Source: CAYFPO01 sp964345035
Lineage (GTDB): Bacteria; Fidelibacterota; Marinisomatia; SCGC-AAA003-L08; GCA-002704045
NCBI GenBank assembly: GCA_964345035.1
Contig: CAYFPO010000025.1
Span: 1-27,775 of the forward strand
Direction of reading: 5' to 3'
Length of the DNA: 27,775 nucleotides
This document shows, piece after piece, positions 8,605-16,945 of the stretch. The notes below the pieces were generated by a model that saw nothing but the letters and a program-made list of their open reading frames with translations, was not told where the DNA came from and did not search any database. Made by a program: the position numbers and the translations under genes. Within the stretch, counting starts at the first letter, position 1; every line of letters begins with the position of its first letter.

Positions 8605-8612
8605 CAAATTTA
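8605..8612 (-). promoter_or_regulatory. Candidate -7 promoter element of the meaB operon
   Basis: TAAATTTG on the minus strand matches the Bacteroidetes -7 consensus TAnnTTTG exactly and ends 5 bases before the GTG start. No TTTG -33 element stands 19-21 bases upstream (the bases there read CTCT or CTAA), which weakens the call. If used, the transcript would start at or next to the start codon. Confidence 0.35.
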
Positions 8613-8651
8613 TACTATCTGGCAGGTTGGTTTAGAGGAATTTAATGGGTA

Positions 8652-9332
8652 TTAACCAAATACCCGCTTAAAGTAGGTATAGTCTGGAATCACAAGAATA
8701 TGACCTTCCTTAAATAACATATGGCGGTCTTCTAGTAATTTAAATACACGGGATACGGTTTCACGGGATGTTCCAGCCATATTAGCAATATCCTGCTGAT
8801 ACGGTAAATTTGCTATGGTTACCTGACCTTTTCTAATTACGCCCATATCCTCAGCGAGATTCAAAATTGATACACCGATCCTGTGTTCAGCGTCTGATAA
8901 AGAAAGTGCTTCAATCTGCTGATCAGATTTCCGCATTCTTTTTGCGAGTTCACCAAGCAACCCAAAAGTTATTTTAAAATTACCCTTTAATAAATGAACA
9001 AAATCATTTCTGCTGATAGCATATACTTTACAGTTTTCCTGTGCCAGTGCATTTGCTGACCTTGCTTCACCGTCTAAAGCTGCCAACTCTCCAAAAATTT
9101 CACCAGCACCTAGTAATGCCAGGATAACTTCTTTCCCTTCATCGTTCAATCTGGATATTTTAATGGTACCATCTTTAACAATATAGACTGTATCACCAAA
9201 TTCTTCCTCCAGGACGATCATACTGTTTTTTGGGTAATTTTTTAATGTAAAGTTTGAAGCAATATCATTAAATTCTGTCAGATTCAAATCTTTAAAAATT
9301 GGAATTGATCTTAGGAAATCTTCATGATTCAT
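8652..9332 (-). CDS. Crp/Fnr-family transcriptional regulator
   Basis: A cyclic-nucleotide-binding-fold activator of 226 residues when started at the ATG at 9332, chosen over the in-frame TTG at 9350 because GGGAG lies just upstream of the ATG. The sensor domain has FGELAALDGEARSA (residues 80-93), close to the cAMP phosphate-binding cassette of E. coli CRP including Arg91-Ser92. There is no N-terminal cysteine cluster, so it is not an Fe-S oxygen sensor like FNR. The C-terminal helix-turn-helix (about 179-202) has TSRETVSR, where Arg190, Glu191 and Arg195 match the base-reading residues of CRP; Ser194 is FNR-like. A TGTGA-type site is therefore expected, and one exists at 716-731. The nucleotide ligand is not proven. 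Confidence 0.9.
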   Translation of the reverse strand: MNHEDFLRSIPIFKDLNLTEFNDIASNFTLKNYPKNSMIVLEEEFGDTVYIVKDGTIKISRLNDEGKEVILALLGAGEIFGELAALDGEARSANALAQENCKVYAISRNDFVHLLKGNFKITFGLLGELAKRMRKSDQQIEALSLSDAEHRIGVSILNLAEDMGVIRKGQVTIANLPYQQDIANMAGTSRETVSRVFKLLEDRHMLFKEGHILVIPDYTYFKRVFG

Positions 9333-9379
9333 AATTAATTGTACTCCCAAATACTTGAATTTTGCTTAATTGCATTATA

Positions 9380-9410
9380 TAAAATTACCAGAATATATAT
9401 CATTTTACAA
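9380..9410 (-). promoter_or_regulatory. Candidate promoter of the crp-family gene
   Basis: On the minus strand TATTG is followed after 20 bases by TAATTTTA, a seven-of-eight match to TAnnTTTG. It sits 48 bases upstream of the ATG at 9332. In such an AT-rich stretch a chance match is quite possible. Confidence 0.35.
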
Positions 9411-9431
9411 TAAATACCTGACTAATTATTA

Positions 9432-9464
9432 TTTGATTCTAAAATAAAATTACGCATAAATTTG
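9432..9464 (+). promoter_or_regulatory. Bacteroidetes-type promoter of rpsT
   Basis: TTTG at 9432-9435, a 21-base spacer, then TAAATTTG at 9457-9464: a full match to the Bacteroidetes primary-sigma consensus (TTTG at -33, TAnnTTTG at -7). The predicted transcription start, near 9471, leaves an AT-rich leader of about 34 bases before the ATG at 9505. Confidence 0.6.
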
Positions 9465-9504
9465 ATGTCTATTTTAAAAAGTAAATTTATGAAAGAAATA
9501 ATAT

Positions 9505-9759
9505 ATGGGTGCAAAAGGAACAACATTAAAAAGAGTCAGACAATCGCAAAAACGTAATTTGAGAAATAAGCATTTCAAATCAATGATTAAAACCGCATTA
9601 AATGATTTAAATGCTGCAACTTCGCAAGCTGACGCTGAACCATTGGTTCGCCGTGCTGTCAGCATTATTGATAAAGTAGCTGGTAAAAATATTATTCATA
9701 GGAATAAAGCTGCACATCAAAAATCTCAGGTTATGGCTTACTATAACAGCCTGAAATAA
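9505..9759 (+). CDS. rpsT: 30S ribosomal protein S20
   Basis: S20 is a basic, helical primary binder of 16S rRNA in the 30S body. The 84 residues are Lys/Arg-rich and follow the family pattern: TTLKRVRQSQKRNLRN near the start, SMIKTALNDL, ADAEPLVRRAVSIIDKVAGK in the middle and IIHRNKAAHQKSQVM near the end. It is the only plus-strand gene in the window and is divergent from the crp-family gene. There is no Shine-Dalgarno sequence, only GAAAG upstream. A run of ten T follows the stop codon with no strong hairpin in front of it. Confidence 0.95.
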   Translation: MGAKGTTLKRVRQSQKRNLRNKHFKSMIKTALNDLNAATSQADAEPLVRRAVSIIDKVAGKNIIHRNKAAHQKSQVMAYYNSLK

Positions 9760-9784
9760 TTTTTTTTTTGGGTAAAGTCCCGGT

Positions 9785-9862
9785 TTAGCCACTAAAAATC
9801 CACCTTCCAAACTGTTTCAGAATGCGTTTTTTCTCTTCTTTCTGAATTTGCCTACCCGCCAT
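9785..9862 (-). CDS. Tiny ORF candidate (25 residues), basic peptide
   Basis: An ATG at 9862 opens 25 codons (MAGRQIQKEEKKRILK...RWIFSG) to a TAA. A GGGAG sequence lies 9 bases upstream, better than the ribosome sites of most annotated genes here. It sits between the GC-rich palindrome and the end of rpsT, downstream of guaB. It could be a genuine small protein, a remnant, or chance. I do not recognise it. Confidence 0.22.
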   Translation of the reverse strand: MAGRQIQKEEKKRILKQFGRWIFSG

Positions 9863-9880
9863 TATAATTAACTCCCTGCA

Positions 9881-9907
9881 GGCCCGCCTTCGGCAGACAG
9901 GCGGGTC
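9881..9907. repeat. GC-rich imperfect palindrome (REP-like) between convergent rpsT and guaB
   Basis: GGCCCGCCT (9881-9889) pairs with AGGCGGGTCC (9899-9907 used) across a 9-base loop TCGGCAGAC, giving a 9-bp stem with one G-T wobble. The GC content stands out sharply from the AT-rich surroundings. Short GC-rich palindromes containing a TGCCGAAGGC-like core are common as dispersed REP-type repeats in FCB genomes. It could also act as a bidirectional stop signal at this convergent junction, but no T-run follows directly on either strand. A further CCCGCC occurs at 9855-9860. Confidence 0.5.
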
Positions 9908-9929
9908 CTAATTCTGATATTTTTCTCTA

Positions 9930-11393
9930 TTATTGAGGTTTTTGGTAATTTGGAGCTTCTTTAGTAATATTCATATCATGAGGATGACTTTCTGATACAC
10001 CTGCAGATGTAACTTTTACAAATCTTCCTTTCTGTTGAAATTCCAGGATTGTCTTAGCTCCACAATATCCCATTGCTGATCTTAATCCACCAGTTAACTG
10101 TAATATCGTTTCCTGTAAGGGACCTTTATATGGTACCATTCCCTCGATACCTTCAGGTACCAGCTTTCCAGATTCTTTCCCTTCCTGAAAATATCTGTCA
10201 CCGCTCCCTTTCTCCATTGCACTGATACTTCCCATTCCACGGAATGATTTAAAACTTCTTCCCTTATATAAAATTACTTCTCCCGGACTTTCATCCGTTC
10301 CGGCAAGTATATTTCCCAGCATAACAGTATTCGCACCAGAAGTAATGGCTTTTGCAATATCTCCGGAATACCGCAATCCACCATCAGATATGACCGGAAT
10401 ATTTTCTTTTTGTGCAGCTTCACATGCTTCTAATACTGCTGTTAACTGGGGAACTCCCACACCAGCAATAATTCTTGTTGTGCAACTTGATCCTGCACCT
10501 ATACCCACTTTTACTGCATTTACGCCGGCATCAATCAATGCTTTTGTACCTTCTTTTGTGGCTACATTCCCAGCAATGAGTGATACATTGGAGTATTTTT
10601 TACGGAGTTTTTTAACAGTATTCAATACACCTTTTGAATGACCATGGGCCGTATCAACTACTATCACATCTACATTAGCATCAATGAGTGCACTGGTTCT
10701 TTCCAATACATCTGCACCTGTGCCCACTGCTGCTCCTACCATTAACCGACCATGTTCATCCACTGTTGCATTTGGAAAATTTTCCTTTTTCAGTATATCC
10801 TTTACTGTTATTAATCCACAAAGTTTACCGGTTTTGTCAATTACCAACAGTTTTTCAATTCGATGTTCCTGCAATACCTTTTTTGCCTGATCGAGTGTTG
10901 TGCCCTTTTTTACGGTGACAAGTCCTGATTTGGTCATCCGCTCGGAAACTGATAAATTCACGTTTGTCTCGAACCTAATATCCCGATTGGTTAAAATTCC
11001 AACAAGCTTTCCCTGATCTACAACCGGAACACCAGAAATCCTGAAATGGCTCATAATATCCATCGCTTCCTTAAGTGTTTTATCCGATGTAATCGTTATT
11101 GGATCCTGGATCATGCCACTTTCGGACCGCTTTACTCTGTCAATCTCTTTTGCATGAATTTCTATAGGAAGATTTTTATGTATAATGCCCAATCCTCCCT
11201 CTCTTGCAATAGCAATTGCCAGCTTGCTCTCAGTCACTGTATCCATAGCAGCACTGATGATCGGAATATTTAATGTTATTTTGTCGGTTAATTTTGTCTG
11301 TAGTTTTACTTGATTTGGTAATATTTCCGAATACCCCGGAATCAGTAAAACATCGTCAAATGTTAATCCTTTTAATGAAATCATTTCTTTCAT
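9930..11393 (-). CDS. guaB: Inosine-5'-monophosphate dehydrogenase
   Basis: IMPDH oxidises IMP to XMP with NAD+, the committed step to GTP. The 487 residues show the (beta/alpha)8 barrel with two CBS domains inserted around residues 94-205. The catalytic loop GIGAGSSCTTR has the nucleophile Cys304, and the mobile flap SGDRYFQEG holds the Arg400-Tyr401 pair that activates water. SDGGLRYSGDI and GNILAGTDESPGE are the usual phosphate-binding and potassium-site neighbours. It follows hutH by 7 bases and is the last gene of the long minus-strand run. ATG at 11393 was taken; an in-frame ATG three codons later is equally plausible. Confidence 0.97.
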   Translation of the reverse strand: MKEMISLKGLTFDDVLLIPGYSEILPNQVKLQTKLTDKITLNIPIISAAMDTVTESKLAIAIAREGGLGIIHKNLPIEIHAKEIDRVKRSESGMIQDPITITSDKTLKEAMDIMSHFRISGVPVVDQGKLVGILTNRDIRFETNVNLSVSERMTKSGLVTVKKGTTLDQAKKVLQEHRIEKLLVIDKTGKLCGLITVKDILKKENFPNATVDEHGRLMVGAAVGTGADVLERTSALIDANVDVIVVDTAHGHSKGVLNTVKKLRKKYSNVSLIAGNVATKEGTKALIDAGVNAVKVGIGAGSSCTTRIIAGVGVPQLTAVLEACEAAQKENIPVISDGGLRYSGDIAKAITSGANTVMLGNILAGTDESPGEVILYKGRSFKSFRGMGSISAMEKGSGDRYFQEGKESGKLVPEGIEGMVPYKGPLQETILQLTGGLRSAMGYCGAKTILEFQQKGRFVKVTSAGVSESHPHDMNITKEAPNYQKPQ

Positions 11394-11400
11394 AGCCCTA

Positions 11401-12912
11401 TCAATTTATAATCTGTTTTGTTTCAACGCAATCAACAATTTTGCCTGTTTTTAAGAGTTGTAGTACAGTTTTAATATCAGCTTCCATTAATCTGTCTGAG
11501 TACAGTATTTCTACATTTTCTCTGATTAACTCATATACAGGAATTAATGCTCTACCGGGTTTTAATCCATTTCTTAATCTGATAGCCTGGGTGGATGCCA
11601 ACAGCTCTATTGCAATTATATTTTCCACATTTTCAATAATTTTTAATAATTTTCTACCTGCCCATGGTGCCATACTTACATGATCTTCCTGTCCAGCACC
11701 GGTGGGGATAGTATCCACACTTGCCGGGTGGGATAATGTTTTATTTTCGGATACAAGTGCTGCAGCAGTAACCTGAAGCATCATAAAGCCGGAATTTATT
11801 CCCGGATTTCTAACTAAAAAAGGTGGTAGTCCAAATTTCCCGTCCAAAAGATTAAATATTCTTCTTTCACTTATTGTACCAAACCCGGTAACTGCTATTG
11901 CGGTACAATCCAATACTTGTCCAATAGATTCAGCATGAAAATGACCTGAAGAAATAATATCATTGGAATCCGGCAGGACTATAGGATTATCACTGACAGA
12001 ATTTACTTCCTCTTCAACAATTTTAGAGGAAAATTCTATAGTATCCCTGCCTGCTCCGTGTACATAAGGTATGCACCGGAGGCTATACATATCCTGAACT
12101 CTGTCACAATCTTTATGAGAATCGTGAATTTCACTGTCTTTCAAAAGGTTTCTGAGATTTTCTGCAACTTTCAGTTGACCCGCATGAGACTTAACCTCGT
12201 GAACATCTTTTCTAAATGCTGAATCAGTGCCATTTAATCCTTCTATTGACAGTGCGCCTGCAATATCGGCAACTTTAATAATATTCTGAATTTTCTGAAG
12301 AGCTATCACTCCCAATGCAGTGGAAAACTGGGTGCCATTAATAAGAGCGATCCCTTCTTTATGACTGAGTGATATAGGATTCTTAAATACAGTTTCTGTA
12401 GGAAATAACTTTCCATCTTTACGGACTTTACTAAGACCAATAATCGGCAGAACCATATGTGCTAATGGTGCAAGATCCCCACTTGCTCCGACAGAACCCT
12501 GCACAGGAATAATTGGTAAATAATCACTATTAATCATATTCATCAGGCTTTCCAGAAGTTCAACCCGAACTCCGCTGAAACCTTTTGATAATGAAATAAT
12601 CTTCAATAGGATGAGCATCCATACAATATCATCATCAGCGGGCTCACCCACTCCCACTGCATGAGACACAATTAAGTTATACTGCAGTTGTTCCACCTGG
12701 TCTTTGGAAATTTTTATCTGGCTGAGCTTACCAAAACCTGTATTAATACCATAGGCAATTTTATTGGATTGCACCAATGCATCCACGGTTTTTCGTGATT
12801 GTTCTACCTTTTTAATTACAGAATCATCCAATATCACTTCAGGTTTATCATGCAGGCATTGGAATAATTCTGCTAATGGGTATCTTTTATTTTTTATTGT
12901 AAGTTGTTTCAA
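11401..12912 (-). CDS. hutH: Histidine ammonia-lyase
   Basis: Predicted to deaminate L-histidine to urocanate, the first step of histidine degradation. The prosthetic MIO group forms from Ala143-Ser144-Gly145 in GSVGASGDLAPLAH. Other family marks: YGINTGFG (Tyr54), NLIVSHAVGVGEP with the Ser-His pair (His84) typical of histidine rather than phenylalanine lyases, and YSLRCIPYVHGAGRD in the middle. Length (503) is normal. Start is TTG at 12912; the upstream frame closes about nine codons earlier and offers no ATG. No hutU, hutI or hutG gene is in the window, so the pathway, if complete, is split. A related aromatic ammonia-lyase or aminomutase cannot be wholly excluded. Confidence 0.9.
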   Translation of the reverse strand: MKQLTIKNKRYPLAELFQCLHDKPEVILDDSVIKKVEQSRKTVDALVQSNKIAYGINTGFGKLSQIKISKDQVEQLQYNLIVSHAVGVGEPADDDIVWMLILLKIISLSKGFSGVRVELLESLMNMINSDYLPIIPVQGSVGASGDLAPLAHMVLPIIGLSKVRKDGKLFPTETVFKNPISLSHKEGIALINGTQFSTALGVIALQKIQNIIKVADIAGALSIEGLNGTDSAFRKDVHEVKSHAGQLKVAENLRNLLKDSEIHDSHKDCDRVQDMYSLRCIPYVHGAGRDTIEFSSKIVEEEVNSVSDNPIVLPDSNDIISSGHFHAESIGQVLDCTAIAVTGFGTISERRIFNLLDGKFGLPPFLVRNPGINSGFMMLQVTAAALVSENKTLSHPASVDTIPTGAGQEDHVSMAPWAGRKLLKIIENVENIIAIELLASTQAIRLRNGLKPGRALIPVYELIRENVEILYSDRLMEADIKTVLQLLKTGKIVDCVETKQIIN

Positions 12913-12960
12913 ATAAGGAAGTTCTTTTGCAATAATTTATTGGTGTTTTGTGAAAATGAC

Positions 12961-15765
12961 CTAAAAAAACTTTTTGGATTCAGTTATTATCTCTTCAATT
13001 TTGTGGTAAGTGTTTGATTTGACAGGAAGGGAATGTAAAATTATCTCACCGTATTGAGTTCCACATAACCTTGGGTCTGATAAAATACAGATTCCCGAGT
13101 CCTTGAGATTTCTGATTAACCGTCCAAATCCCTGCTTTAGACGGACAGTTGCATCCGGGACTGAATATGCCATAAAAGCATTTTGACCTTTGGACTTATA
13201 TTTATCCAATTGGGCAATTACCATTGGTTCTTTTGGATTGGCAAATGGTATTTTTATAATGAATAGGATTTCAACTTTATCACCCGGCAGATCCACTCCC
13301 TCCCAAAAGCTTGATGTGCCAACCAATATAGATTTTTTTGAATTGAGAAATCCTTTTATCAGGGAATTTCTGTTTGCTCCTGGAAGCTGGCAATGTAATT
13401 GATAGCCGGCAGATTTTAAATTATCTTTCAATAGTGAATGTAGTACTTTTGTATGTTTATAGGAGGTACAGAGAACTAAGATTCTTCTCTGTAAAGATTT
13501 TGCACATTTTTCAATCTGATGAGAAATTTCATCCAAATAATCCAATGAATTTATATTTAATTCGGATTTAAAGGAAAATAACCGTAATTGGTCTTCATAA
13601 AAAAAGGGCGATTGATAGGTTCTGGTTAATAATCTTTCCTCACAATTTGGATCGCTGATACCCAGTTCTTCCCTTAGGAATTTAAAACTGTTATTAATTT
13701 TTAAAGTTGCTGAACAGATCATTCCACCGCTATCCCTGTCAAATATTGTTTCTTTCAGAAAATCACTTACATTTCTGGGTGCACAGTTCAATAGTGGTAA
13801 AATCCCCCTCCTTTTTCGTTGAAATGATGACCAAACAATATCCTCTTCCTGAATATGAATTGCACGTTTAAAGATGTCAACCATACCTAAAAGGATGTCC
13901 TGGTTCAAACTTAATTCGGTAATAAATGCTTCAGACACTTTTAAATTTTTTATTTTTTCCTGAAATTTTGAAATTTTAGTCGAAAACACACGTAAAGCAT
14001 CCAGCACTTCGTCCGGTTTTGGATTCACATAGAAAAACTCTACCTGAGGATTATCATATACATATTTTTCTTCGAAATACCGGGACTGATCAAGTAATGT
14101 TACCTTCGATTCAGTTAATGAATCAAAGAATGTATAGAAAATTTTATTGGTTTTTTCTCCCGATTCCTCAAGTTCAATAAGCTCACTTTCCATGTCAGGA
14201 AAAAGTTTAATCAGATTTTTAAAATCAGTTTTCATAGCAGATTTTTTTCTGTTGAGAAAATCGGTTATTGTATCCAGACTTTGTTGATGTACCTGTTTTA
14301 TCAATTGATCCTGGGCTGAAGGCACAAGATTATGTCCTTCATCAATCACAAAGTTGAATTCATCAGGAAGGAGCTGATCTGCCGACATTAAATGAGCAAT
14401 GAACAAGGAGTGATTGACGACTATTATATCTGCATTTAATACTGAATCACGTATATGTGAAATATAACATCCGTGCCATTCTTTACATTTCTGCATTGTG
14501 CAGTAACCCGGTTCACTACGGATAAGCATCCACACCCTCGGAAGATACATCATTCTGAATCCATGACAATCCGCAATATCACCGGATTTAGTATATTCTT
14601 TCCAGACAAGCACTGACAACAACAACTCACATTCGTTATCATTTAATAGTGTTTTATGATGCTGCAATACATATTTCAATCGTGTTCTGCATAAATAATT
14701 GTGTCTGCCTTTATATATAACTGCTTTAATATCAACATTTAAAGCTTCAGCTAGATTCGGAATATCTTTATAAAAAAGTTGATCCTGCAGATTTTTTGTA
14801 TAGGTGGAAACAATTAACGGAGTATTTGATTTATATGTGTGAAATATTCCTGCAGATAGATATGCCAGGGATTTACCCAATCCGGTTCCCGCTTCCGCGA
14901 GTAACAACTTTTTTTGCTGGAATGCTTTTGCAGTATCAACAGAAAATCTCAACTGGGACTCACGTGGTTCATATTCTTTCCACTTTTCTGCTAATGCACC
15001 TTTTTCTTCAAACCAGGATTGAGGGGAATCAGCATCTTTAATCTCATTATTGCCATTATTTCTATATATAGGTGAATTTAGTTTATTGCGAATTTTGGAT
15101 TTGGTAAGTCCGTTCAGTTTTCTCAAAGTAACACAATTTTGAACGATATCACTGAACAAAGCCTGATTTGAAATCTCTCTCTCTTTAGTTATATGATTGA
15201 TCTCCTGTATAAGAGATAATGGATGTGATGCGGCTTCCTGAACCAATTCAAGAAATACTTTTCCTGTATTCTCTGCATCTGCCTCTGCTCTGTGGGATAC
15301 TTCGATATTTATATCAAAATATTTGCATAATTCATCTAGAGAAAAACCGTGGTGTGAATATAAAAACATTCTTGCCAATGAAAGTGTGTCGTAGACAGGA
15401 ACTTTATTTAAGGATAATTTTAAATCTGTTACATTTTTTATCAGAAAATCCAAATCAAATTGGATATTCTGGCCTATGATGGGGCGATCACCGAGAAACT
15501 CAAGAAATTTGGGTAAGGCTACCCCAATTTCCGGAGCGGTTTCAACCATTGAATTGTCAATTCCCGTAATATTTATTATTTCATCAGGGATATATGTGTA
15601 TGGATTAACAAGGGTTGTCCATTTGTCGGTGACTTTCCCATTTTGAAACAGGATACCGGCAATTTCAATAATTTCATCCTGATGTGGATCAAGTCCGGTA
15701 GTTTCAAAATCAATTACAATAAATTCGGTGAGGTGTAATCTGCGTAATAGTTCCGATAGGTCCAA
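12961..15765 (-). CDS. dinG: DinG-family helicase fused to a DEDDh 3'-5' exonuclease
   Basis: A 934-residue two-part DNA repair enzyme. Residues 1-175 are a DnaQ-like exonuclease: FETTGL (D19, E21), IQFDLDFL (D104), SHRAEAD (H158, D163), a complete DEDDh set. Residues 260-934 are an XPD/DinG-type superfamily 2 helicase: Walker A AGTGLGKS (K298), DEGH box at 475-478, TSSFWEGVDLPGD and QGFGRLIR near the end. Four cysteines, C359, C422, C427 and C433, reproduce the spacing of the E. coli DinG iron-sulfur ligands (x4 then x5 in the last three). It likely unwinds D-loops, R-loops or G4 DNA and trims 3' ends. Start TTG, 1 base after the GGR-family stop. Confidence 0.88.
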   Translation of the reverse strand: MDLSELLRRLHLTEFIVIDFETTGLDPHQDEIIEIAGILFQNGKVTDKWTTLVNPYTYIPDEIINITGIDNSMVETAPEIGVALPKFLEFLGDRPIIGQNIQFDLDFLIKNVTDLKLSLNKVPVYDTLSLARMFLYSHHGFSLDELCKYFDINIEVSHRAEADAENTGKVFLELVQEAASHPLSLIQEINHITKEREISNQALFSDIVQNCVTLRKLNGLTKSKIRNKLNSPIYRNNGNNEIKDADSPQSWFEEKGALAEKWKEYEPRESQLRFSVDTAKAFQQKKLLLAEAGTGLGKSLAYLSAGIFHTYKSNTPLIVSTYTKNLQDQLFYKDIPNLAEALNVDIKAVIYKGRHNYLCRTRLKYVLQHHKTLLNDNECELLLSVLVWKEYTKSGDIADCHGFRMMYLPRVWMLIRSEPGYCTMQKCKEWHGCYISHIRDSVLNADIIVVNHSLFIAHLMSADQLLPDEFNFVIDEGHNLVPSAQDQLIKQVHQQSLDTITDFLNRKKSAMKTDFKNLIKLFPDMESELIELEESGEKTNKIFYTFFDSLTESKVTLLDQSRYFEEKYVYDNPQVEFFYVNPKPDEVLDALRVFSTKISKFQEKIKNLKVSEAFITELSLNQDILLGMVDIFKRAIHIQEEDIVWSSFQRKRRGILPLLNCAPRNVSDFLKETIFDRDSGGMICSATLKINNSFKFLREELGISDPNCEERLLTRTYQSPFFYEDQLRLFSFKSELNINSLDYLDEISHQIEKCAKSLQRRILVLCTSYKHTKVLHSLLKDNLKSAGYQLHCQLPGANRNSLIKGFLNSKKSILVGTSSFWEGVDLPGDKVEILFIIKIPFANPKEPMVIAQLDKYKSKGQNAFMAYSVPDATVRLKQGFGRLIRNLKDSGICILSDPRLCGTQYGEIILHSLPVKSNTYHKIEEIITESKKFF

Positions 15766-15766
15766 A

Positions 15767-16945
15767 TTACAGTCCTGAAAATATTTTCATTGCATCGATA
15801 ATAAGTGACGGCTTTTTCATCATTGCTGTAGTAAAAACCTTCACCAATGTTCTTTTATTTTCAGGCATTGGTTCAATTTTATCTGCAATGGCATTTAAAT
15901 CATCATCAGACAGCTGACTGATTGCTTCCTTAATTTTATATAATTTATTATGACGATTTCCAAAATCATTATAGACCAGTTTTGAATATTTATTTAGATT
16001 TTTTTCCGAAACATCGTTGGTTTTTACTGCTTCTGCTGCCACCTGTCCCCCAAACATTCCGCCTTTCATTGCGGGAGTAATTCCACCACCGGAAACAGGA
16101 TTCACCTGATGGGCTGCATCACCAACCACAATCAATCCATCTGTTACTGGTTTTTTTAATGGGCTGGCACACGGTACGCCACCGCACATAGTTGTAAGTA
16201 TTGCCGCATCCGGGTATTCCTTATCCATAAATTCATCGAGATATTGTTTTGCTGATTTATTTTTTGAATATTTTCCGCTGATTCCAATTCCGATATTTGC
16301 AAATCTATCTCCCTTTGGGAAAACCCATAGGTAACCGCCGGGTGCAAATTTTTTACCTACATACATTGTTAAGTAATTTCTTTTTACATTTACATTTCCT
16401 ACGGAATATTGAACACAGGATTCCATATCTTTCAAGCGGATATTGGTTTTTAATCCTGCCCAACGTCCAACTCGAGTATCTACTCCATCGGCAGCTATTA
16501 CCAGTTTAGCTTGAATTTCACGGTTTTCTCCCAGATAATTCAATTTAACACCAGATACAACATCATCATTGAATATCAATCCGTTCACATATGCTTTTGT
16601 ATATATATCAACACCCTCATCTGCAGCAAGACGGGATAAATCATAATCGAATATTCTCCGGTTGAGAATATATCCAGATTCATGAGCAAATTTGATATCT
16701 ACCTTAGTTTCATTTGGTGCAATCAGAGTGCAACCGGTTATTTTCTCAGCGATCCAGGACTCTTTCGGTTCGATGAATTGCTTTAATCCGTTCTCACCAA
16801 TAGCTTCACCACATCGTACCGGATAGCCAATATCCCGGGTTTTTTCCAGGAGACATACAGATACCCCCGCTGAAGCTGCATATTTTGCTGCCATTGATCC
16901 ACTGGGTCCACCGCCAACAACTACAACATCATATCTGGACTTCAT
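15767..16945 (-). CDS. Geranylgeranyl reductase family flavoprotein
   Basis: An FAD-dependent reductase predicted to saturate double bonds of a geranylgeranyl-type chain on a lipid or quinone. Motifs in its 392 residues: Rossmann FAD site VVGGGPSG (9-16), YPVRCGEAIG (41-50) with the conserved Cys45 near the flavin, YLWVFPKGDRFANIGIG (205-221), the family's YxWxFP signature, and GDAAHQVNPVSGGG (275-288). It overlaps the ferredoxin gene by 17 bases, which in turn overlaps the UbiA gene, so reductase, electron donor and prenyltransferase are translationally coupled. Archaeal lipid-saturating reductases share these motifs and can use a small ferredoxin. Chlorophyll-type function is unlikely, as no photosynthesis gene is nearby. 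The substrate is inferred, not shown. Confidence 0.85.
   Translation of the reverse strand: MKSRYDVVVVGGGPSGSMAAKYAASAGVSVCLLEKTRDIGYPVRCGEAIGENGLKQFIEPKESWIAEKITGCTLIAPNETKVDIKFAHESGYILNRRIFDYDLSRLAADEGVDIYTKAYVNGLIFNDDVVSGVKLNYLGENREIQAKLVIAADGVDTRVGRWAGLKTNIRLKDMESCVQYSVGNVNVKRNYLTMYVGKKFAPGGYLWVFPKGDRFANIGIGISGKYSKNKSAKQYLDEFMDKEYPDAAILTTMCGGVPCASPLKKPVTDGLIVVGDAAHQVNPVSGGGITPAMKGGMFGGQVAAEAVKTNDVSEKNLNKYSKLVYNDFGNRHNKLYKIKEAISQLSDDDLNAIADKIEPMPENKRTLVKVFTTAMMKKPSLIIDAMKIFSGL

Noticed and set aside
8652..9332. Oxygen-sensing FNR function for the Crp-family regulator
   Set aside because: The N-terminal cysteine cluster needed for an FNR-type iron-sulfur centre is missing; only one cysteine is present, in the sensor barrel.
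9760..9769. Run of ten T after rpsT as an intrinsic terminator
   Set aside because: No stable GC-rich hairpin precedes it; the run begins directly after the stop codon.
9607..9810. 67-codon minus-strand ORF overlapping rpsT
   Set aside because: Antisense to most of the conserved S20 gene; low-complexity composition and no ribosome site.
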